The notes under the pieces are model-generated. The model saw only the letters and a program-made list of their open reading frames with translations. It searched no databases and was not told the DNA's origin. From NCBI GenBank assembly GCA_910587135.1, contig CAJULF010000001.1, positions 1 to 64,000 on the forward strand: a DNA stretch of 64,000 nt, read 5' to 3'. Below, piece by piece: positions 53,339 to 61,435 of this stretch. The position numbers were made by a program, and so were the translations under genes. Within the stretch, counting starts at the first letter, position 1, and every line of letters starts with the position of its first letter. The DNA is from an uncultured Oscillospiraceae bacterium. GTDB lineage: Bacteria; Bacillota; Clostridia; Oscillospirales; Ruminococcaceae.

Positions 53339-53953
53339 ATGAAAAAAGGATTTATTTGTATATTTGTGCCGATTATCTTTTTAACAGCATGTAAAAGCCC
53401 CTTAGAGAGTCAACCCGAAAAAGAGACTGAATTGATTACTACGTTGCATGCCAGTTGGGGGTATAACTATAGGGATGTTGAGGAATTAACGGAGAACAGC
53501 GACTATATTGCAATTGTAAATGTCAAAGATTCGAAATCGTTTTATTATGAAATTCTCCCCAAAACTCTGTATACGGTTGAAACAACACAGTCGATATATG
53601 GGGAAACCGATGATGTGCAGTTAGTTTTTACGGGCGGAGTGTTTGAAGACAAGACCGTTGAATTATCCGACGACCCTTTGATGAGCATAGGTGACAGTTT
53701 TCTTGTTTTTGCGAGAAAAAATGATGATGGCACATATACTGTTTTGAGCGGTCCTCAGGGACGGTTCGTTATCGAAGATGACTGTGTTTATTCGCTTAAT
53801 GCCGTGGATAAACAATTAAGAAGCGCCAATTGCTCGTCCTCAAACATTATGGTCGACGGCGTTCCGCTTGATGATTTTATAGAATCCGTTGAGGGATATC
53901 TGTCTGATATTCACGCTGTTGCGGAAAGTCAAGCCGTTCAAAGTAATACATAG
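53339..53953 (+). CDS. Lipoprotein, unknown
   Basis: About 204 residues from ATG 53339. The signal KKGFICIFVPIIFLTAC ends in a lipobox. The domain LTENSDYIAIVNVKDSKSFY .. VETTQSIYGETDDVQLVFTG .. GDSFLVFARKNDDG looks like the small beta-rich domain found in many Firmicutes secreted proteins of unknown role. Weak binding site; possibly coupled to the preceding gene 10 nt upstream. Confidence 0.7.
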   Translation: MKKGFICIFVPIIFLTACKSPLESQPEKETELITTLHASWGYNYRDVEELTENSDYIAIVNVKDSKSFYYEILPKTLYTVETTQSIYGETDDVQLVFTGGVFEDKTVELSDDPLMSIGDSFLVFARKNDDGTYTVLSGPQGRFVIEDDCVYSLNAVDKQLRSANCSSSNIMVDGVPLDDFIESVEGYLSDIHAVAESQAVQSNT

Positions 53954-54032
53954 GAGTAATAAAATAGTATAATGTATATGCGTTTGTTAAAATCTGCCAT
54001 ATATTATATTGCTTTTTTGTTTATGTTTCCTA

Positions 54033-54061
54033 TTGACAGAAATTCAACAAAATGATATACT
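54033..54061 (+). promoter_or_regulatory. Consensus promoter of the secreted-protein pair
   Basis: TTGACA, 17 nt, TATACT with a TGa extension. About 115 nt before the start at 54180. Confidence 0.82.
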
Positions 54062-54179
54062 TAATATTAAATTAGTGTAAAAAATGTTTGTACCGTTTGC
54101 AATTTTAATCCAAAAGAGCATAATTATAAGTAAAGTTGATTCTGCAGGGGATATAATTTCAAAGAAAGGTAAAATTTTT

Positions 54180-54608
54180 ATGTTTAAAAAGGTATTTAAA
54201 AGAGTGTCGGCAATGCTTTTGGCTGTGCTCTTTATGTTTTCCAGTACGATTTTTGCAGGTGCTTCATTCAATCCTACTTATTCGGGTAAATTTATCGCAT
54301 TATCGGACATATACATGACATTTTCATCATCTGATGCCGAGATGCATAGAGTTATTTATTCAATATCGGGTTCCACAAACGCATATTTGACTATTTCTTC
54401 ACCAAGTTCTTTTTCTTTTTCAAAGGATGAATTATATGTGTATTATAATAGAAAAGGGACAATTGAAACCGGAAGCGGAAGTATATCTGAAAAAAATGGA
54501 CCTTTTCTTGTTCAAACAAACGATATTGATGTTGAAACAAACAGTAATGGAAAGGTTACAAAGGTAACTATAGGCTATAATGGCTGTTATTATATGAGGA
54601 ATTATTAA
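54180..54608 (+). CDS. Small secreted protein, unknown
   Basis: 142 residues from ATG 54180 (AAAGGT upstream). Signal peptide MFKKVFKRVSAMLLAVLFMF with a likely cleavage at IFAGA. The mature part is Ser/Thr-rich with beta-strand character (YSISGSTNAYLTISS) and a single Cys near the end. Very AT-rich. Not recognised. Confidence 0.65.
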   Translation: MFKKVFKRVSAMLLAVLFMFSSTIFAGASFNPTYSGKFIALSDIYMTFSSSDAEMHRVIYSISGSTNAYLTISSPSSFSFSKDELYVYYNRKGTIETGSGSISEKNGPFLVQTNDIDVETNSNGKVTKVTIGYNGCYYMRNY

Positions 54609-54632
54609 CTATTGTTTTCATGGAGGTTTGGT

Positions 54633-55256
54633 ATGCGAAAATCAATTATAAACTGTGTGTTAATTTCATTAAGTCTTATAATGAGCGGTTGTTCTGTTGC
54701 GAGTGCAGATAATGAGGAGATAATACACAGTCAAGTAACGTTAGAGAAGACCTTGATTAATGATGGATACTATCTTTCTGACAATGATGATAGCTATATC
54801 CATATCATTAACGGGCAAATTGAACTGTGCGGTTATGATTTTGAAACGGTTTGCCGCAGCGATTATGATGAGCTGACCGATGAACAGAAAGAAAAGACCA
54901 GTCTTGAAAGCTTTGTAAAGGATTCTGTGAAATGGTTTGAAGAGGAAACGGCGCTTCAGGATTTTACTCCTGTGAAATTCAGTAACGGCGGTGAGGACGG
55001 AAGCGATCTGACTCTTCTGGTGTTGAATTATGAATTCGCGTCTTCGGTAGGAGCATATACAGGATATGTTTTGAACAATGACGGGACGATATGGAAAGTA
55101 GATAACACATATTCATATTATGGTGAGGCGCTGCCGAAGGAATACGGTATTAATGGTAATCAAACCGCGGAAGAGGCTGTAACCGATGAGAGTCTGACTG
55201 CCGATTCTTTTATTACTGAGGAAATTCAAACCAATCAGTGCGAAACAGCGGAATAA
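54633..55256 (+). CDS. Lipoprotein, unknown
   Basis: About 207 residues from ATG 54633, which has GGAGG 6 nt upstream. Signal RKSIINCVLISLSLIMSGC ends in a lipobox. Acidic soluble domain (DEQKEKTSLESFVKDSVKWF) and a Thr/Glu-rich tail. Probably co-transcribed with the preceding secreted protein; a strong terminator follows. Not recognised. Confidence 0.7.
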   Translation: MRKSIINCVLISLSLIMSGCSVASADNEEIIHSQVTLEKTLINDGYYLSDNDDSYIHIINGQIELCGYDFETVCRSDYDELTDEQKEKTSLESFVKDSVKWFEEETALQDFTPVKFSNGGEDGSDLTLLVLNYEFASSVGAYTGYVLNNDGTIWKVDNTYSYYGEALPKEYGINGNQTAEEAVTDESLTADSFITEEIQTNQCETAE

Positions 55257-55271
55257 ATAATTAAATGAATA

Positions 55272-55303
55272 TAAAAAATCGGCGGGATTCCCGCCGATTT
55301 TTT
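55272..55303. terminator. Bidirectional intrinsic terminator
   Basis: AAAAAATCGGCGGGA / CCGCCGATTTTTT, between the convergent lipoprotein gene and thiE. It overlaps the thiE stop by 2 nt. Confidence 0.9.
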
Positions 55304-55943
55304 ATAGCTTCTCCGCCGCCGCTCTCATTTTTCTTGCCGCAGCTTCTATATCACCTTGCACCACGACAGCTGAAACAACCGCCGCGCCGTTTATCCCAAG
55401 CCCGTAAAGCTGTGAAATATTCTCAAGATTTATCCCGCCGATAGCCACAAATGGAATGGTTACCGCGGCGCGTATCTGCCTTATTGTTTCGGGAGTAACG
55501 GGGCGGGTGTCGGACTTGGTTGATGTGGCGAAAACTGCGCCCACTCCGAGATAATCCGCGCCGTCAAGCTCCGCCTGCCTTGCTTCCTCGGGAAGGGCGG
55601 CGGAGACCCCGATTATTTTATCCGCGCCGAGGATTTTTCGCGCGGTTGAGCAGGGAATATCCTTTTGCCCGAGGTGAACCCCGTCCGCGTCCGCGGCAAG
55701 GCAGATATCCAGCCTGTCGTTGATTATAAGCGGCACGCCGTAATCTGATGTGATTTTTTTCACCCGCCGCGCAAGTTCGTAAAATTCCCGCGAACCGCAG
55801 CATTTCTCACGGAGCTGCACCACGCTCGTTCCGCCGGCTATTGCGCGTTCAACGGATTCTTCGACCGTACGGCAGGACATAAGCTCCCTGTCCGTTACCA
55901 GATATAAGGTATAGTCGATTTTTTTCTTATCTGTCTTGTTCAT
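55302..55943 (-). CDS. thiE: Thiamine-phosphate synthase
   Basis: 213 residues. VQLREKCCGSREFYELARR, NDRLDICLAADADGVHLGQ and YLGVGAVFATSTKSDT are the phosphate- and substrate-binding motifs. It joins HMP-PP with HET-P to thiamine phosphate. Starts 1 nt after thiM, third gene of thiW-thiM-thiE. RBS GAGGG. Confidence 0.96.
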   Translation of the reverse strand: MNKTDKKKIDYTLYLVTDRELMSCRTVEESVERAIAGGTSVVQLREKCCGSREFYELARRVKKITSDYGVPLIINDRLDICLAADADGVHLGQKDIPCSTARKILGADKIIGVSAALPEEARQAELDGADYLGVGAVFATSTKSDTRPVTPETIRQIRAAVTIPFVAIGGINLENISQLYGLGINGAAVVSAVVVQGDIEAAARKMRAAAEKL

Positions 55944-55944
55944 T

Positions 55945-56751
55945 TTAATCCCTCATAATACGCGCCGCAAATTCCTCCGCGCCCATTCCCGCCGCGTCGA
56001 AAAGACCCATTCGGAAACTGCCCATTCCCTTGAAGTCAGGCGAGTATTCCGATTTTTCCCCGCAGATACCCATAAAAGCCGTGCCGTATACCGCTGCCGA
56101 AAACGGTTCGCATACCGCCGAAAACGCCGCGATAAGGGCAGAGGTCATACAGCCCGCACCCGTAATATTTTTCAGCTTACCGCTGCCGTTGCACAGCCTT
56201 GCCGCGTCGCAGCCATCGGTAATGATATCCTCTGCGCTTGTAACGCAGCATACGCAGCCGTATCTTTGCGCGCTGTCAGCCGCCGCGGACAGTTCAAGAT
56301 TTTCTTCTCTTTCCGCGGTGCTGTCCACTCCCCGCGAGCTTACGGGTATCCCGCCCATAAACAGCAGCTCGCTGACGTTTCCGCGAATAATGGAAATATC
56401 CGCTTCGAAAAGTATTTTCAGTGCCGCGGCTCTTCGGAATTCGGAGAGGTGTACCCCTACGGGGTCAAGGATAACGGGAATGCCTTTTTCATTCGCGGAT
56501 TTTGCCGCCTTAAGCATAGCGGAAACATGGCTCTCGGACAGAGTTCCCATATTCAGCAGAAGCGCGTCCGCCCGCGCGGATATCTCAGCAGCCTCCGCCG
56601 GGTCGTCCGCCATTATCGGAGATGCTCCTGCCGCCAGCAGCATATTGGCGGTATCTCCCGCGGTGACGTAATTCGTTATGCAGTGTACCAGCGGGCGCTT
56701 TTCGCGAAGCGCCGTTATGGCAGCTTTAAAGTTCTTGTCAAATATATCCAA
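55945..56751 (-). CDS. thiM: Hydroxyethylthiazole kinase
   Basis: 268 residues from a TTG start with GGAG 8 nt upstream. VHCITNYVTAGDTANMLLA, ILDPVGVHLSEFRRAA, IIRGNVSELLFM and the GAGCMTSALIAAFSA nucleotide site are ThiM hallmarks. It phosphorylates salvaged thiazole alcohol. Separated from thiW by 101 nt that contain a family C element. Confidence 0.95.
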   Translation of the reverse strand: MDIFDKNFKAAITALREKRPLVHCITNYVTAGDTANMLLAAGASPIMADDPAEAAEISARADALLLNMGTLSESHVSAMLKAAKSANEKGIPVILDPVGVHLSEFRRAAALKILFEADISIIRGNVSELLFMGGIPVSSRGVDSTAEREENLELSAAADSAQRYGCVCCVTSAEDIITDGCDAARLCNGSGKLKNITGAGCMTSALIAAFSAVCEPFSAAVYGTAFMGICGEKSEYSPDFKGMGSFRMGLFDAAGMGAEEFAARIMRD

Positions 56752-56783
56752 TTATCTCACTCCGTCCCGTATTCGGTCACTCA

Positions 56784-56874
56784 GAACCGATTCGCATAGC
56801 CCGAAATGCTCCTCTTGCAAGAAATTTGTTTCGCAAGACAAGCGTTGAGCTGCTATGTGGACAGGTTATCGGTT
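56784..56874. repeat. Family C element, copy 2, overlapping the thiW 3' end
   Basis: GCATAGCCCGAAATGCTC on the left and AAGACAAGCGTTGAGCTG, CTATGTGGACAGGTT on the right match copy 1 at 45396, with a shortened middle. It is flanked by AACCGAT and ATCGGTT. The thiW stop codon (56853-56855) lies inside the right terminal repeat. Confidence 0.75.
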
Positions 56875-57410
56875 CCGACTTTGGTTTTATTATCTCCGAA
56901 CAGGCTGTCCAGAAGCTTTACGCGCTTCATTGCCGTTACCAGAATTGCGGCGATGACCGTTCCTGCCACGCTGGAAACAAAAAACGGGAACACAAATCCG
57001 AACAGCGTAGCCGCGGTGTTGTTCATAACAAGATAAGCTATCGGAAATGACAGCATTCCTCCTATAACTGAAGTCCCGAAAAGCTCTCCGATATAGGCGG
57101 AGGGCAGCCTTACCGCAAGGGATTTTTTCCCGAATATCCAATGAAACGCCGCTCCCGACAGGAACGCTCCAACCATAGACCCGGGAAAAGCCATAAGAGA
57201 GCCAAGCCCGAAAATATTGCGGATAAGGCTTGCGCAGAACGCGCTTCCCAACGCCCACCACGGACCTAAGTACACCCCGGCGATAATGTTCACAAGGTGC
57301 TGAACGGGGCTGCATTTCGATCCGAGAAACGGAAACGAAAAGAGCGACCCCACGACCGCCAGCGCCGTAAGAAACGCCGCCATGCATAGCTTTCTGATGT
57401 TTGTTTTCAT
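56853..57410 (-). CDS. thiW: ThiW family ECF transporter S component
   Basis: 185 residues with about six membrane segments and LMAFPGSMVGAFLSG and GELFGTSVIGGMLSFP, as in ThiW. Predicted to take up the thiazole precursor with the shared ECF module; the adjacent thiazole kinase thiM fits. The last residues (DNLST) are encoded by the family C repeat, so the C-terminus was probably altered by insertion. RBS AAAGAGG. Confidence 0.88.
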   Translation of the reverse strand: MKTNIRKLCMAAFLTALAVVGSLFSFPFLGSKCSPVQHLVNIIAGVYLGPWWALGSAFCASLIRNIFGLGSLMAFPGSMVGAFLSGAAFHWIFGKKSLAVRLPSAYIGELFGTSVIGGMLSFPIAYLVMNNTAATLFGFVFPFFVSSVAGTVIAAILVTAMKRVKLLDSLFGDNKTKVGTDNLST

Positions 57411-57600
57411 AATGATACCTCTTTCCGCGCGGCAATGTTTTCAGCGCCGCGCAATGCGTTACGGGCAGGGTTTTCCCTGCCCGTCGGTCGATACTCAAAA
57501 GTATCCTCTCACCGCGAAACACGCGTTCCCTCGCTGAAAATATCACCGCAGCGGCGCTCCCCGCGCGGCGTTGTATCATATCGGAGTAATCTCCGCTGTT
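57411..57600 (-). ncRNA. Structured leader of thiW-thiM-thiE; candidate thiamine-precursor riboswitch
   Basis: The leader lacks the classical TPP aptamer. It contains GGGAACGCG..CGCGGTGAGAGG and a GATAC/GTATC hairpin, reminiscent of the pyrimidine-binding part of TPP riboswitches, then a perfect ACGGGCAGGG/CCCTGCCCGT hairpin. Three GC-rich segments, CGCCGCGCGGGG (57559-57570), GCGCGGCGC (57444-57452) and GCCGCGCGG (57425-57433, next to the ribosome binding site), can pair as 1:2 or 2:3. That is a switch layout. An HMP-PP (thiS-motif) or degenerate TPP riboswitch are my candidates. Confidence 0.5.
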
Positions 57601-57620
57601 ACCCTTTATGTGCGGCTTGC

Positions 57621-58190
57621 TCAGCCAAGCAGCGAATATCCCTCGTCCATAAGCTTCAGGCAGTATGGCGAAATGTATTCCTTGTGTTTGTATTCGACCC
57701 TCTGACCGTAGTTTTCGTCCTTCATGCTTATATAGCTGCCGGTAAGCTCGGTATAGGGCGCGAGCTTTTTAACATATCTCGCCAGTGAATTGTAAACCTT
57801 TACGATACAGTCGGGGCGGTAAACAAATGTGCCGCCGCTGTCGTAATATCCCGTTGTGAGATACAGCCGGGCGCGGCTGATTTCCCCGCTCTCGGTTATT
57901 ATGCGGGAGAAGCCGGCTTCGATAACGGAATTTTCGCAATCGTTGGAAATATTGTTCAGCCGATAGCCGCAGTCGTACTTGTTGATCGAGATATCGCCCG
58001 CCTCGGGCAGGTGGAAAAAATAACAGGTGCGGCTCTCGCCGGTGACAATGCCGATATCACGGCTCTCGGTCACCGTGCAGTTTTTTTCGCCAAGGTCTTC
58101 CCTGACAATAGTGCAGCCCAGATCAAGCGCCTTTTGCGCCAGAAGCAGAAACCCGTCAAATTCCAGCCAATAGTTTATTTGCTTGCCCAT
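57621..58190 (-). CDS. Hypothetical protein paired with DUF1963 gene
   Basis: 189 residues from ATG 58190 with GAGGCG upstream, 9 nt after the DUF1963 stop. Soluble, with segments NYWLEFDGFLLLAQKALDLG and ARLYLTTGYYDSGGTFVYRP. I do not recognise it, although the length and style suggest an immunity- or SMI1-like companion protein; that is a guess. Confidence 0.7.
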   Translation of the reverse strand: MGKQINYWLEFDGFLLLAQKALDLGCTIVREDLGEKNCTVTESRDIGIVTGESRTCYFFHLPEAGDISINKYDCGYRLNNISNDCENSVIEAGFSRIITESGEISRARLYLTTGYYDSGGTFVYRPDCIVKVYNSLARYVKKLAPYTELTGSYISMKDENYGQRVEYKHKEYISPYCLKLMDEGYSLLG

Positions 58191-58199
58191 CAATACGCC

Positions 58200-58937
58200 T
58201 CAGCAGCACTGCCATTCATACTGCACATTGTCGAAATTCCTGTTTTTCAAATCCTCTTTGGATATCAGGAAAACACAGTTTCCCGAGTCCCCGAACATTA
58301 TTCCGCACTCGTCCTCTACGTCAAGCTGGAGCAAAAGCACATCAAACTTTCCGTCGTCATAATAGGGCGGAGTTTGCTGTACAAAAAGCGGATATCCGCC
58401 AACAAGGCAGCCTTCGGGGTAGCACAGATGATAAAGAGCGTCCCATTCGCTATCCGAAACCTTGTCCTTGAACTTTTCCTCAAATTCGCGGCAGTCCGTG
58501 CCGGTAAACATAGTCTTTGGATTGAATTCCATTTTTCCCTCGTCGGAAAACGGCGTGTATCCCATATAGTCGTTCTCAAAGGGATTTTCTTTAATAAGCG
58601 CGCCTGCGTCTTTTTTATATTCGGGAATATATATCACCTTGCAGTCGGAATCCCCGCCAAAATAGTCATCGTCCCCTATGTAAAACTGGAGCAGCCCGTG
58701 CTCGGGGAAGTCCTCCAGCGGCGGCATATCGTCAAGGTTTATCTGCGCCAGAAACATCATGGGTTTGCCTTCTCCGTCCCGAGGGTAATCCTCCTCTTTT
58801 TCGAGATACGGACATCCGCCGCATTTGCTCTCCCAAGGAAGGGTAGAGCCGCACTTGAAGGTTATTTCGTTGGCGGGCTTTTCGGTACTTCTCAGATATT
58901 CCTCGTACTTTTTCAATTTTACGGGTATCTTTTTCAT
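58200..58937 (-). CDS. DUF1963 (YwqG-like) protein
   Basis: 245 residues with GGAGG before ATG. Features of DUF1963: MMFLAQINLDDMPPLEDFPE, HGLLQFYIGDDD, GCLVGGYPLFVQQTPP and a closing CGIMFGDSGNCVFLISKEDL. Function unknown; many members occur next to toxin or SMI1-type genes. Several Cys in GSTLPWESKCGGCPYLE may bind metal. It leads the two-gene unit with the gene at 57621. Confidence 0.85.
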   Translation of the reverse strand: MKKIPVKLKKYEEYLRSTEKPANEITFKCGSTLPWESKCGGCPYLEKEEDYPRDGEGKPMMFLAQINLDDMPPLEDFPEHGLLQFYIGDDDYFGGDSDCKVIYIPEYKKDAGALIKENPFENDYMGYTPFSDEGKMEFNPKTMFTGTDCREFEEKFKDKVSDSEWDALYHLCYPEGCLVGGYPLFVQQTPPYYDDGKFDVLLLQLDVEDECGIMFGDSGNCVFLISKEDLKNRNFDNVQYEWQCC

Positions 58938-58956
58938 TATTTTTCCTCCTTAAGTT

Positions 58957-59105
58957 TTGATATAAAGGTTGACCCAAAGCAAAATTGTTTAAAAGTAATT
59001 TCAAAATTTCGGCTGCTCATACTCCGTGTTGCTGCGCGTGCTTAGCCGAAACCGCGCAGCACTTGCCGTTCAGCAAACGCAAATTTTTTGAAGCTCCGAT
59101 ACGAC
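58957..59105 (+). repeat. Family A repeat, degenerate
   Basis: Left end TTGATATAAAGGTTGACC; stem 2 TTTCGGCT / AGCCGAAA (changed on both sides relative to other copies); stem 3 is weak. Right end lost. It lies between thiC and the DUF1963 gene. Confidence 0.75.
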
Positions 59106-59119
59106 GGAGTTGCGCTGTG

Positions 59120-60433
59120 TTATTTTTCCGTACAGAACTTGACTTCTTTACCCTCAAGTATCATATTTGTAGTCCTTACCGCGCACATTTTTCCGCACAT
59201 AGAGCAGGTATGCCTGTCCGCGGGCGGAGTGCTCTCAAAGTAATCGCGCGCCTTTTCGGGGTCTATGGCGATATCGAACATCTTATCCCAGTCGACCTCG
59301 TGGCGAGCCGCAGCCATGGCGTTGTCCCTGTCGCGGGCATGAGGAACTCCCTTGGCGATATCCGCCGCGTGAGCCGCTATTTTAGAAGCGATTATCCCCT
59401 CCTTTACGTCGCTCAGATCTGGCAGCCGCAGATGCTCCGCGGGGGTGACGTAGCACAGGAAATCCGCGCCGCTTGCCGCCGCGATAGCTCCGCCGATAGC
59501 CGTTGTAATGTGGTCATACCCGGGGGCGATATCAGTGACCAGCGGGCCGAGAACATAAAAGGGCGCGTTGTGGCAGATACGCTTTTGAAGCTTCATATTC
59601 GCTTCTATCTCGTTCATTGCCATATGTCCGGGTCCCTCCACCATTACCTGTACGTCCTTTGCCCATGCGCGTTCGGTAAGCGCTCCAAGCTCTATCAGCT
59701 CCGCTATCTGACCCGCATCGGTGCTGTCGTCGATGCAGCCGGGGCGCAGAGCGTCGCCGAGGGATATGGTCACGTCGTATTCCCGAAGAATGTCCAGAAC
59801 CTCGTCATAATGCTCGTAAAAAGGATTTTCGTTTCCCGTCATCATCATCCACGCGAACAGCAGCGAACCTCCGCGCGATACTATATTCATTTTGCGCGGG
59901 TCGCGCCTGAAGGCTTCCACCGCGCGGCGGTTAATGCCCGCGTGTATAGTCATGAAATCGACGCCCTCCTCCGCGTGAGCGCGCACTACCTTTAAAAAGT
60001 CCTCCGCGGAAATTTCCAGCAGGTCTTTTTCAAGATATCCTATCGCGTCGTACATGGGAACAGTACCTATCATGGCGGGAGATCTCGCTATAAGCTCACG
60101 GCGGAAGGTGTTGGTCTTGCCGTAGTTGGAGAGATCCATAATAGCCTCCGCGCCGAATTTTATCGACATATCCACCTTCTGCATCTCAAGCTCGTAATCC
60201 TTCGCGTCTCCCGATATGCCAAGATTGACGTTGATTTTGGTGCGCAGACCCGCGCCTATTCCCTCCGCGGACAGCGCGGTGTGGTTAACGTTTGCGGGTA
60301 TGCATACACAGCCCTCCGCGACCTTTTCGCGGAGCGTTTCGGCGTCTATGTGTTCCTTTTCGGCTACCGTCTTCATTTCGGGGGTGATTATCCCCTTTTT
60401 AGCCGCTTCCATCTGGGTTTTGTATTTTCTCAT
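59120..60433 (-). CDS. thiC: Phosphomethylpyrimidine synthase
   Basis: 437 residues. GPGHMAMNEIEANMKLQK and LGPLVTDIAPGYDHITTAIG are ThiC core motifs. The C-terminal iron-sulfur motif reads CSMCGKMC, a CX2CX3C spacing, shorter by one than the CX2CX4C of E. coli; I recall this form from other clostridia. Radical-SAM rearrangement of AIR to HMP-P. Last gene of the operon under the TPP riboswitch. Confidence 0.95.
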   Translation of the reverse strand: MRKYKTQMEAAKKGIITPEMKTVAEKEHIDAETLREKVAEGCVCIPANVNHTALSAEGIGAGLRTKINVNLGISGDAKDYELEMQKVDMSIKFGAEAIMDLSNYGKTNTFRRELIARSPAMIGTVPMYDAIGYLEKDLLEISAEDFLKVVRAHAEEGVDFMTIHAGINRRAVEAFRRDPRKMNIVSRGGSLLFAWMMMTGNENPFYEHYDEVLDILREYDVTISLGDALRPGCIDDSTDAGQIAELIELGALTERAWAKDVQVMVEGPGHMAMNEIEANMKLQKRICHNAPFYVLGPLVTDIAPGYDHITTAIGGAIAAASGADFLCYVTPAEHLRLPDLSDVKEGIIASKIAAHAADIAKGVPHARDRDNAMAAARHEVDWDKMFDIAIDPEKARDYFESTPPADRHTCSMCGKMCAVRTTNMILEGKEVKFCTEK

Positions 60434-60451
60434 AATTGTTTCCTTTCGGGT

Positions 60452-60991
60452 TTAAATTGTTTCAAGGTCAGCTTTGAACTGCGCAAGGTCGGGATAAAAT
60501 TTCATCAGAACTTTCATATTGCGCAGCAGAACGGTGTACCAGTCGTCTTTGGTGTTCACATAATATTGAGTGATCCGATCCAGCAGAGCAAGGCACTCCG
60601 ACCTTTTGTACTGCGACTGCGAGATAAGCGCTATCGAATAGGAAAAGCCGATGGTATCAAAGCTGTATTTGAATTTTGGGTCGGGGAAATATCCGTCGCA
60701 GGCTTTCAGCAGCACGTCGATAAGTCCGAGTTCGGAAAGCCATTTCTCCATTCTCTTGTAGTCCGCAGCAGCCACCGGCGCGTGGGAGAAATTCGCCAGC
60801 GTCTTGCAGAATTTCCATGCTGTCGTCTTTAGCTCGTCCGTCATATTCTCCGAAAAAATACGCTGCGTCATCGGCTTTAGCATAACGCTGTGCTCTGTAT
60901 CTTTTATGCAGTTGTGTATGGGGTCCGCACTGAACAGCTTCTGATAATCCAGCATCTCTTGAAGTGTGGGTACCTTGATCGACTTTGCCAT
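60452..60991 (-). CDS. Unknown protein in the thiD-thiC operon
   Basis: 179 residues with GGGAGG before ATG. All-helical, no signal peptide (PTLQEMLDYQKLFSADPIHN; FDTIGFSYSIALISQ). Lies 18 nt from both neighbours, between an SRPBCC protein and thiC, so it is under TPP control. Not recognised. Confidence 0.75.
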   Translation of the reverse strand: MAKSIKVPTLQEMLDYQKLFSADPIHNCIKDTEHSVMLKPMTQRIFSENMTDELKTTAWKFCKTLANFSHAPVAAADYKRMEKWLSELGLIDVLLKACDGYFPDPKFKYSFDTIGFSYSIALISQSQYKRSECLALLDRITQYYVNTKDDWYTVLLRNMKVLMKFYPDLAQFKADLETI

Positions 60992-61009
60992 TTCAAATTC
61001 CTCCCGTTT

Positions 61010-61420
61010 TCAAACGTTTTCAGCAATCGAGCTTAGTGCTTTTTTCAGATCATTGATATAAAGTGCCTGCTGCTTTTTAATATACCCTTTTACAAAGGGC
61101 TTCATAAATAACCTTTTCGCGGTGACGTTCTCGGTAAATTCAATCGTTGTAAGTTCACCGTTTTGTGCGAATACCCCCGCCCAATGTCCTTTGATATTTT
61201 CGTTTTCCATATCAAATTCCCAGCGCTTGTATTGCTCGGTCAAAGTAACCGTAAAGACAGTGACAAATCCGTCTTTGGTGTGCTCCGTGAACCGTTTTTC
61301 GGATACGACCTCAATTTTGCTCAGATCGCTGCGCCAATCGTAATTCTTCAAATCTGTTACAATATCCCATACTGTTTTTACATCGCACTTAAAAACGGCT
61401 TTCGCAGTTGAAATCGCCAT
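61010..61420 (-). CDS. SRPBCC-family protein in the thiD-thiC operon
   Basis: 136 residues with GGGAGG before ATG. The pattern (AISTAKAVFKCDVKTVWDIV, TDLKNYDWRSDLSKIEVVSE, then KGHWAGVFAQNGELTTIEFT) is that of polyketide-cyclase/START-like ligand-binding proteins. Ligand unknown. 15 nt after thiD and 18 nt before the next gene. Confidence 0.8.
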   Translation of the reverse strand: MAISTAKAVFKCDVKTVWDIVTDLKNYDWRSDLSKIEVVSEKRFTEHTKDGFVTVFTVTLTEQYKRWEFDMENENIKGHWAGVFAQNGELTTIEFTENVTAKRLFMKPFVKGYIKKQQALYINDLKKALSSIAENV

Positions 61421-61435
61421 AATTTACCTCCCGAT

